From the NCBI GenBank assembly GCA_012961655.1, contig DTYX01000573.1:1-6751 (forward strand): DNA of 6,751 nucleotides, in the 5' to 3' direction. Source of the DNA: Candidatus Poribacteria bacterium. Lineage in GTDB: Bacteria > Poribacteria > WGA-4E > DTYX01. The stretch's first letter is position 1; every line of letters begins with the position of its first letter. Shown one piece after another: positions 1 through 5,833 of this stretch. The translations under genes and the position numbers were made by a program. The notes below the pieces were generated by a model that saw only the letters and a list, made by a program, of their open reading frames with translations, was not told the origin of the DNA and made no database searches.

Positions 1-35
1 CTGTGGGGAATTTGTATGGCAAAAGAAGATTTTCC

Positions 36-63
36 TTGACATAAGCATGATACAAGGTATAAT
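36..63 (+). promoter_or_regulatory. Consensus sigma-70 type promoter of the disulfide reductase gene
   Basis: A perfect -35 hexamer TTGACA (36-41) and a perfect -10 hexamer TATAAT (58-63) are separated by 16 bases, one short of the usual 17. Transcription would start near position 70, giving an untranslated leader of about 45 bases before the ATG at 115. The match to all 12 consensus positions is seen directly; strong constitutive activity is inferred. No operator-like dyad overlaps it. Confidence 0.85.
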
Positions 64-114
64 AAAAACAGTTGAACATGACTAATAGTCCGAAGATAGA
101 GAGAAACTACCTCA

Positions 115-1482
115 ATGTTTTATAAAAACAGGGTAAAAAAAATCGTCGTTATCGGCGGCAATGCCGCTGGGATGAGCGCTGCATCCAAGGCAAGGCGCAC
201 TAACCCGGATATCGAAATCATCGTTTTTGAGAAGGGTGAATACGTGTCCTATTCCGCGTGCGGGTTGACTTATCTCATTTCAGGGATTGTTAAAAACGTT
301 GCTGATTTGATTATAAGAACTCCCGAACAGTTTGCCAAACAGGGGATTTTGGTGCAGACAAATCACAGGGTAACGGGGATTGACCGTCTAAAAAAATTAG
401 TCTTAGGGATTGATGAAAAAGGGCGTCATTTTCAGGAGAGCTATGATAAATTAATCATCGCCACCGGCGGCAGAGCTGCCAAACCGCCCATCGAGGGAAT
501 TGACCATAAATATATCTTTCGCCTCCGTCGGATTGATGATGCGCTGGCAATCCAAGAATCTCTTCGGACAATCCGCCCTAAGCGCGCCGTTGTCGTGGGA
601 GGGGGTTTTATCGGTTTGGAGATGGTGGAAGCGCTGGACAAATTAGGGCTGAAAGTTGTGTTAATAGAACAAACTCCGCAACTGCTACCCAATTTCGATG
701 CTGACATGAGCAAGTTGGTGCAAGAATATCTTGTGGTGTCAGAAGGCATAAATGTTATGACTGAGAGCAAAGTCGTCGGATTTTCGGCAAATACCTCTGG
801 CGAACTTTCAGAAGTGCGTACAGCAAATGGCGATTGCATCTCGGCGGATTTAGCGATTTTGGCGTTAGGGGTTCGTCCTAACACACGGCTTGCAAAGATG
901 GCGGGAATTGAAGTCGGGTCAACCGGAGCGATTGCCGTTACCGAAAGTATGCGCACCAGTGCCATTGACGTGTATGCCGCTGGCGATTGTGCCGAAGTGA
1001 AGCATCTTATGACAAACCGATATATCTACCTCCCTGCAGGGACAACTGCAAACAAACAGGGACGCGTTGCCGGAGAAAACGCCGCCGGCGGATACGCTGC
1101 TTTCAAAGGCATCATGGCAACGGCGGTAAATAAAGTGATGGATATGGTCTATGCCCGAACCGGACTGACTGAAAAGGAAGCGAAGTCGTTTGGCTATGCT
1201 GTAAAAACCGCCAAGGTTGATGCTCCGGCGCACGCACTCTACTATAAAAATCCTCCGCAGATTTCGATTAAATTAATATACGATGACCGCAGCGGGCGGC
1301 TGTTAGGCGGACAGATGGTCGGGCTGGAAGGAATTGCCAAGAGGATAGACGTTCTCGCTACCGCGCTGCAAGCCAGGATGACAATAGAGGATATCTCTCG
1401 CCTTGACCTGAGCTATGCTCCGCCATTTGCGCCTGTGTGGGACGCGATTCTTGTCGCCGCAAACGTCGCCAGGCGTGAGTAA
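115..1482 (+). CDS. FAD-dependent NAD(P)H:disulfide oxidoreductase, CoA-disulfide reductase / NADH oxidase family
   Basis: This is a cytosolic flavoprotein of 455 residues, the normal length for the family, which reduces CoA disulfide, persulfides or oxygen with NAD(P)H. The N-terminal FAD-binding loop is GGNAAG (14-19). The single redox cysteine lies in SYSACG (Cys49), matching SYANCG of CoA-disulfide reductases and NADH oxidases rather than the CxxxxC of glutathione or lipoamide reductases. The NAD(P) loop is GGGFIG (162-167), and the second FAD motif is YAAGDC (287-292). Residues from about 330 form the dimerisation domain, with the conserved segment KRIDVLATAL (409-418) and YAPPF (434-438), whose Tyr corresponds to a catalytic tyrosine in CoA-disulfide reductases. 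No signal peptide, membrane segment or C-terminal rhodanese domain is present. An in-frame TAG at 97-99 excludes any start before 100, and ATG 115 is the first ATG; its Shine-Dalgarno (GAGAG, 99-103) is weak and 11 bases away. The family is sure; the choice among CoA disulfide, polysulfide/persulfide and oxygen as substrate is open. Confidence 0.9.
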   Translation: MFYKNRVKKIVVIGGNAAGMSAASKARRTNPDIEIIVFEKGEYVSYSACGLTYLISGIVKNVADLIIRTPEQFAKQGILVQTNHRVTGIDRLKKLVLGIDEKGRHFQESYDKLIIATGGRAAKPPIEGIDHKYIFRLRRIDDALAIQESLRTIRPKRAVVVGGGFIGLEMVEALDKLGLKVVLIEQTPQLLPNFDADMSKLVQEYLVVSEGINVMTESKVVGFSANTSGELSEVRTANGDCISADLAILALGVRPNTRLAKMAGIEVGSTGAIAVTESMRTSAIDVYAAGDCAEVKHLMTNRYIYLPAGTTANKQGRVAGENAAGGYAAFKGIMATAVNKVMDMVYARTGLTEKEAKSFGYAVKTAKVDAPAHALYYKNPPQISIKLIYDDRSGRLLGGQMVGLEGIAKRIDVLATALQARMTIEDISRLDLSYAPPFAPVWDAILVAANVARRE

Positions 1483-1486
1483 CGTT

Positions 1487-1514
1487 TTGAAGCGCGCTGG
1501 ACAAACATTATAGT
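1487..1514 (+). promoter_or_regulatory. Candidate promoter of the glycyl radical enzyme gene
   Basis: TTGAAG (1487-1492) and TATAGT (1509-1514) match the -35 and -10 consensus at 4 and 5 of 6 positions with a 16-base spacer, the same spacing as the promoter at 36-63. It begins just past the stop codon of the reductase gene and would give a leader of about 90 bases. That leader carries AGGAGGG (1530-1536), a strong ribosome-binding sequence with no ATG or GTG at proper distance, and a short dyad GAGAG-TT-CTCTC (1566-1577). No terminator is seen between the two genes, so read-through from the upstream promoter is equally possible. Confidence 0.35.
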
Positions 1515-1612
1515 CTCCACGGCTTTGCCAGGAGGGTATTGTCAAATTAAAATTCCCGGAAACTAGAGAGTTCTCTCGAAAAGTCTAAAATAGCTTATAA
1601 AGAGACAAATCA

Positions 1613-3877
1613 ATGAATACAACAACCATATCAGCAGAAGACATCAAGGTCGACAGAAAACAGGGAATTTGCCCGCTGGCGGACTATGACGATAAAGAAC
1701 CGTTTGCCGAAGCATTTATGGCATTGGAAGATGAACATCCTTACGTCCGTTTCGCTCAAGCGCATTGCGCGTCATGGCGTGACTCACCAGTTAACATAGG
1801 TAAAGCGGAACGAATGGTTGGCATTCCGCGCCCCAGACGCGTCGTAGAATCGACCATTTCCAGCGGGCTGCAGTTTAACAGAAAAATATGCGAACAGATT
1901 ATGGAGACGGGGGCTTCTGAGCAAAAGCAGCAGATGCAATCGTTGCTCGATTATTTTCCCGGTCGCCATGTAACTCGCGAGCTAATCCATGAAGAATCGA
2001 TTAGGCGCGGCGCGCCCTGGCACTGGGCAATCGGCAATGGCTCTAGCTTTCAAGGACACATGGTCATCGATTATGCCAAGATATTGCGCGTTGGTATTCG
2101 CGGTCTGCGGCGGGAGATAGAAGAAGCGATGTCAGCCTGCGATAATCCGAAAAAGGACGCTTTCTACCGTTCTCTGCTTCTGTATTGCGATAATATGGCT
2201 GACCTTTGTCGCCGCTACGCTGAGAAGGCAAGGGTTATGAAGACCGAAGAGATGTCGCAAAAGCGGCGGGACGAACTGTCGGAGATAGCTGAGATTTGCG
2301 ATAGTATTTCAGTAAGAGTGCCGCGCTCGTTTCGTGAAGCGCTTCAGTTGTTTTGGTTTACATTCCTGCTGGATGGCAACGATGACCCCGGGCGCTTCGA
2401 CCAATTTATGTTCCCATTTTATCGCAGGGATTTGGCGGAGAACAGAATAACACGGGAATTGGCGCGTGAGTTACTGGAAGAACTGTGGTACAAGTTGGAG
2501 CAAGTGCATGCCTGGTCTCTGGTTTTGGCTGGGCAAACGCCCGATGGGGAGGATGCCAGCAATGACCTCACATATCTCTGTTTGGAGGTCACTGAAGATT
2601 TGCGCCTCACCAATCCTGCGGTGGCTCTGCGTCTTTTTAGCGGCTCGCCGAGACGTCTGTGGCATAAGGCGATGAGATGTATCACAAAAGGCGGCGGGAT
2701 GCCATCACTGGTAAATGACGACGCCGTTATCCGCGCTTTGGTGGAATCTGGAGTGCCGATTCGCGATGCACGCGACTACGCCATGGGCGGCTGTATCGAG
2801 TTTCAGATTGCCGGCAAATCCAACTTCGGCGGCGAAGACGGGCACATCAACCTCGCTAAGTGTCTGGAATTAGCGTTGAACAATGGACGCTGTGCCCTGA
2901 CCGGAGAGATGATTGGCGTACAGACTGGTGACCCGACCACGTTCAAAACTTTTGACGATGTCTTCGACGCTTATAAACGGCAAGTCGAGTCGGCAATCGA
3001 CAAAATCATTATCCAGTGTAATGTGGGACAGGAGATAAAGAGCAAGCAGGGGACGAAAGTCTTCCGCAGTTTGCTCATCGACGATTGCATCGCCCGCGGT
3101 TTGGATTGTGAAGACGGCGGAGCAAGATATGGCAACGGGCAGATTCTCACCAACGGGCTTGTGGTTGTCGCTGACTCACTGGCAGCCATAAAAACCCTTG
3201 TCTTCGAGCGAAGCGAAGGGTCGGTCTCGATGCCGCAACTGCTAAAAGCATTAAAAGATAACTGGCGGGGATATGAATCACTGCGCCAGCGGATACTCCA
3301 CCGCGTCCCCCACTACGGCAATGATGACGAACGCGTGGACAACCTGGCGCGCAAAATCTCAGAACATATCTGGTCTCTATTGCAGAAAAAGCGGACATAT
3401 CGAGGCGGCAGCTACACCGGTTTGGTAGTATATTTTACGCGGCAACTCTATTTCGGAAAACAGACAGGCGCTACGCCGGATGGGCGATTCAACGGAGATG
3501 TACTGGAAGATTCTGTAGGGCCGTGGCCTGGGCGAGATATCCATGGTCCAACGGCGATGTTCAAATCCGCCTCAAAAATCGCGCAGGAATTAGCCGCCGG
3601 CGGTGTGATTCTGAATCTCAAGTTGACCCCTAGTTGTCTGGATAACGACGAAGCCATTGAAAAATCTATTGACCTGATCCGCAGCTACTTTACTATAGGC
3701 GGTCAGCAGGTTCAGGTTACGGTCGCGAACGCTGACGATTTACGAGCAGCCATGCGCGAACCTGAAAAATGGCGGCACCTCATCGTCCGCGTTGGCGGCT
3801 ACAGTGATTACTTTGTTACCCTCGACCCCAAATTGCAGGAATCTATCATCTGGCGCACTGGGTACGCCGAGAGCTAA
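1613..3877 (+). CDS. Glycyl radical enzyme (dehydratase/lyase type), substrate unassigned
   Basis: This 754-residue cytosolic enzyme belongs to the pyruvate formate-lyase-like superfamily, in which a glycyl radical makes a cysteine thiyl radical that attacks the substrate. Visible landmarks in order are QGHMVIDY (147-154), GRFDQFMFPFYRRD (260-273), a GQTPDGEDASNDLTYL segment (307-322), ARDYAMGGCIEFQ (386-398) with catalytic Cys394 and Glu396, GARYGNG (503-509), GATPDGR (619-625), HGPTA (644-648) and the radical motif RVGGYSDYF (726-734) with Gly729 as radical site. The Cys-x-Glu pair groups it with choline lyase, glycerol/diol dehydratases and hydroxyproline dehydratase, and excludes true pyruvate formate-lyase, which has two adjacent cysteines. 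It is about 30-50 residues shorter than many relatives, mostly at the N-terminus. An in-frame TAA at 1598-1600 fixes ATG 1613, preceded by AAGAGA seven bases away. The radical SAM activase it must have is not within the window. The residues after GCIE (FQIAGKSNFGGEDG) match no characterised class I can recall, so I give no substrate. Confidence 0.93.
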   Translation: MNTTTISAEDIKVDRKQGICPLADYDDKEPFAEAFMALEDEHPYVRFAQAHCASWRDSPVNIGKAERMVGIPRPRRVVESTISSGLQFNRKICEQIMETGASEQKQQMQSLLDYFPGRHVTRELIHEESIRRGAPWHWAIGNGSSFQGHMVIDYAKILRVGIRGLRREIEEAMSACDNPKKDAFYRSLLLYCDNMADLCRRYAEKARVMKTEEMSQKRRDELSEIAEICDSISVRVPRSFREALQLFWFTFLLDGNDDPGRFDQFMFPFYRRDLAENRITRELARELLEELWYKLEQVHAWSLVLAGQTPDGEDASNDLTYLCLEVTEDLRLTNPAVALRLFSGSPRRLWHKAMRCITKGGGMPSLVNDDAVIRALVESGVPIRDARDYAMGGCIEFQIAGKSNFGGEDGHINLAKCLELALNNGRCALTGEMIGVQTGDPTTFKTFDDVFDAYKRQVESAIDKIIIQCNVGQEIKSKQGTKVFRSLLIDDCIARGLDCEDGGARYGNGQILTNGLVVVADSLAAIKTLVFERSEGSVSMPQLLKALKDNWRGYESLRQRILHRVPHYGNDDERVDNLARKISEHIWSLLQKKRTYRGGSYTGLVVYFTRQLYFGKQTGATPDGRFNGDVLEDSVGPWPGRDIHGPTAMFKSASKIAQELAAGGVILNLKLTPSCLDNDEAIEKSIDLIRSYFTIGGQQVQVTVANADDLRAAMREPEKWRHLIVRVGGYSDYFVTLDPKLQESIIWRTGYAES
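3194..3221. repeat. Imperfect palindrome inside the glycyl radical enzyme gene
   Basis: Two 13-base arms (3194-3206 and 3209-3221) pair at 11 positions around a 2-base centre; the only mismatches are two adjacent positions (GT opposite CG). It encodes the residues around FERSEGSV (531-538), where the protein has about two more residues than the usual family spacing between the VF and the following Met/Leu-x-x-LL. It may be a remnant of a palindromic repeat accommodated in the reading frame, or chance. Confidence 0.4.
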
Positions 3878-3993
3878 TTCGGCAACCAAGTAAATTCGCT
3901 ATCTTTTTCCTTTGTGGGCAAATAAACTTTTCGGAGAGTGTAAAATGGTTTGTGACGTTTGTATCAGCCAATAACGTTAGTGCTTGTATGTAT
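3878..3993. other. Convergent intergenic region with no clear terminator
   Basis: These 116 bases separate the stop codons of two genes that face each other. I find no GC-rich stem followed by a T run in either direction. An A+T-rich dyad TATGTA-TT-TACATA (3987-4000) overlaps the stop codon of the leftward AAA gene, but its stem is too weak to call a terminator. A nine-codon open frame, MVCDVCISQ (3945-3974 with its stop), has a well-placed GGAG (3933-3936) eight bases before its ATG; its length makes it unlikely to be a gene. Confidence 0.5.
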
Positions 3994-5727
3994 TTACATA
4001 AATCGTGAATCCCTTTTTAAGGTTTCTATTTGTTGCCTCAACCACTCTCCTCCCTTTGAGCGAAGCTCTTCGGTGAGAAGCTGAGGATAAGAACAGTGTT
4101 CAGCAGCAATCAATGTCTGTAATCTTCTCTGCTGCTCAATAGCTCTACTTACCTGCCAAATTTCTAATACCTCCACTACCTTTCCTTCTGGATTATTCTT
4201 TTTGTAATCAAGCACTTCTGCTACTAGATTTCGGTAATCACGTGGCGAATAATAATCAGTCCCTTGGAGAACTTCCCGTAGTTCGGCATCATTCAGCACA
4301 ATGCCTTTGCGCCGAAACATCTCTCTGACAAACTCCTCGCGTTCTTTGCCTTCTGGATCCAATATAGGAATTTGAATCGGCGCCCGGCTTTTTATGTCTG
4401 GGTCTAACTGGTCTGGGCGCGAGGTCATTAACCCCCACAATACTTTACCCAAAAAAGCAGGGTCGCCCATCATTTTGATGATATTGCCAGCTAGTCGCCG
4501 CTCGGTCGCATGGAGGTCTGCAGCATGCACACTACCAAAGGCAGTGTGTGCTTCGTCCATTAAGACTAATATTTTACCGAAGGTCCGAATATTCCAGCGT
4601 AGCATCTCGAAGAAGCGGTCTGTTTGACCAAAATATTGCCCACGCAGTCCGGCTAATTCGATTACCACTCTTCCAGAAGCTGCCGCATACGCTTCCAACT
4701 GAAAGGTTTTACCGCTGCCATTGGGCCCAGAGACAATAATCGCCGCTATCGCTGTTTCTGGGTCCTCACAACGCCTGAAGATACTCTCAAAGATTTTTCG
4801 TGTTTTAGAATAACCTATTATATCATCAGGCGTATGTTCCGGCTTTTTGAAAGTGACGATTTCGCCTAAATCTGAGCGCAAACGTTCATCAACCACGTTG
4901 ATGACGTCTTCTCTCTTAACTCTACTGTTTGTCCTTCGACCTGCCTCTAGAATCATATTTATATCAGACAGAGACAGACCAGCCGTATTGTGAAAAAACT
5001 GTGTCTTACCGCCTTCAAAACGTAGTCGTTTCTTTGATGTGCTGATGAAATGCTCAGTAAACCAGGTTCGCTCTTGTAAATCGGGCAACTCAATTTCGAT
5101 ATGTGTGGTAATTGGTAGGCTGATAATTTTGGCATTAATCTCAGAGCGGGCCTCCGCTATCAATATAATAATATGCGCACTCTCGGTAAATTTTGGGGAA
5201 TTAATCCAATCAAGCAAAAACACTAAACGTTGCCGGTCAAGTTCTGAAAGCCTGCTAAACTCCCCTTCCGGAAAGATAGAGCCGGCGTATTGCACAATAA
5301 TGGCTAAAGGTTTTAAATCTGAGTTCACAAGTTTACTTCGTAAACCTGTTTGACCAGCGCGGCGTTTTTGCGTTACCTCCTCAGTAAATCCTTTTACTAA
5401 AACTAAGGCGGCTAAGGGACTTTGAGCGCTAACTTGCATCATTTCTGTCAGAGTATCACTATATGCTGACCTACTGGCAAATAGCGATTTATCGGCGCTG
5501 TCATAAAAACTTACCCCGCGCGCCATATCCAAACGCAACACCGTAAATTGATCTTGCAACTCAGCATAGAGCTCCTGCTCTAAGGTAACAAACGATTTCA
5601 CTTCTGGATTCCAGAAAAGATCAGTGATTCTCCCAGTACAGATAAAAACGTTTTGCCTTCGATATCTGTATGCATGGTTTAAAGCGTCGATGAATTTTGG
5701 ACGCCCTGCAACTCGTTTTCTGGCCAT
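3994..5727 (-). CDS. Tandem AAA ATPase with degenerate first module (Ycf46-like architecture)
   Basis: This 577-residue soluble protein has two AAA modules. The first (about 10-215) has the beta strands of the fold (VFICTG 27-32, LVLVKGF 108-114, HIIILIAEA 185-193) but no Walker A, so it should not hydrolyse ATP. A helical linker (LSLSDINMILEAGRR, 251-265) leads to the second module. That module has Walker A GPNGSGKT (334-341), a YFG pore-loop-like motif (365-367), Walker B ILVLMDEAH (386-394) and a sensor-1 strand LMTSRPDQLDP (433-443), followed by Arg448 as likely arginine finger and YSPRDYRNL (493-501) in the sensor-2 region. The tail (505-577) is charged and helical. The same order, dead module then linker then active module, is known from Ycf46-type AAA proteins, whose role is poorly defined. 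No protease, transmembrane or DNA-binding domain is visible, so it is probably a remodelling ATPase with unknown client. An in-frame TGA at 5736-5734 just upstream supports ATG 5727. The gene lies 106 bases downstream of the ABC ATPase gene on the same strand. The AAA call is certain, the Ycf46 likeness moderate. Confidence 0.85.
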   Translation of the reverse strand: MARKRVAGRPKFIDALNHAYRYRRQNVFICTGRITDLFWNPEVKSFVTLEQELYAELQDQFTVLRLDMARGVSFYDSADKSLFASRSAYSDTLTEMMQVSAQSPLAALVLVKGFTEEVTQKRRAGQTGLRSKLVNSDLKPLAIIVQYAGSIFPEGEFSRLSELDRQRLVFLLDWINSPKFTESAHIIILIAEARSEINAKIISLPITTHIEIELPDLQERTWFTEHFISTSKKRLRFEGGKTQFFHNTAGLSLSDINMILEAGRRTNSRVKREDVINVVDERLRSDLGEIVTFKKPEHTPDDIIGYSKTRKIFESIFRRCEDPETAIAAIIVSGPNGSGKTFQLEAYAAASGRVVIELAGLRGQYFGQTDRFFEMLRWNIRTFGKILVLMDEAHTAFGSVHAADLHATERRLAGNIIKMMGDPAFLGKVLWGLMTSRPDQLDPDIKSRAPIQIPILDPEGKEREEFVREMFRRKGIVLNDAELREVLQGTDYYSPRDYRNLVAEVLDYKKNNPEGKVVEVLEIWQVSRAIEQQRRLQTLIAAEHCSYPQLLTEELRSKGGEWLRQQIETLKRDSRFM

Positions 5728-5737
5728 ATTAAGTCAA

Positions 5738-5743
5738 CTCCGT
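5738..5743 (-). promoter_or_regulatory. Ribosome binding site of the AAA gene
   Basis: On the minus strand ACGGAG lies 10 bases before the ATG at 5727, slightly far but the only Shine-Dalgarno candidate. It sits about ten bases downstream of the last hairpin of the palindrome array, so folding of that array could affect access to it; this effect is inferred. Confidence 0.6.
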
Positions 5744-5752
5744 TAAGATTTT

Positions 5753-5820
5753 GTAGCCAAATTTCTAATTTGGCGGTCCCGAAGTCTTGCGACTTCGGCT
5801 ACGATAGAATCGTGGGCTAC
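5753..5820. repeat. Array of three adjacent palindromes, REP/BIME-like
   Basis: Three hairpins lie back to back between the ABC ATPase and AAA genes. The first is GCCAAATT (5756-5763), loop TCT, AATTTGGC (5767-5774), a perfect 8-bp stem. The second is CCGAAGTC (5779-5786), loop TTGC, GACTTCGG (5791-5798), also a perfect 8-bp stem. The third is CTACGAT (5799-5805), loop AGA, ATCGTGG (5809-5815), 7 bp with one G-T pair. The hexamer GTAGCC (5753-5758) is answered by GGCTAC at 5797-5802 and again at 5815-5820, so the array has matching inverted borders and an internal border copy. This order looks like an intergenic palindromic repeat family. In the leftward transcript it would fold into consecutive hairpins between the two genes; there is no T run after them, so a classic terminator is unlikely. 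Confidence 0.85.
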
Positions 5821-5833
5821 TGTCCGAGAGAAC

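Noticed and set aside
16..39. Seven-codon open frame MAKEDFP after GGGG near the left edge
   Set aside because: Its stop overlaps the -35 hexamer of the promoter, it is too short, and nothing supports it as a gene.
441..1545. Open frames on the minus strand at 441-965, 919-1233 and 1303-1545
   Set aside because: They lie opposite a clearly real flavoprotein gene, show low-complexity, Ser/Arg/Pro-rich translations and no family motifs.
1784..3657. Several short open frames on both strands inside the glycyl radical enzyme gene
   Set aside because: They overlap a gene with continuous conserved motifs, and their translations show no recognisable domain.
1613..3877. Annotation as pyruvate formate-lyase (pflB)
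   Set aside because: Pyruvate formate-lyase has two adjacent active-site cysteines; this protein has a single Cys followed by x-Glu.
3987..4000. TATGTA-TT-TACATA dyad as a terminator
   Set aside because: The stem is six A+T-rich pairs around only two bases, with no following T run.
4394..5353. Plus-strand open frames of 63-104 codons opposite the AAA gene
   Set aside because: The minus-strand frame has Walker A and B in proper order; the plus-strand translations have no recognisable features.
5753..5820. Palindrome array as a CRISPR array or an intrinsic terminator
   Set aside because: There are no regularly spaced identical repeats with spacers, and no T run follows the stems on either strand.
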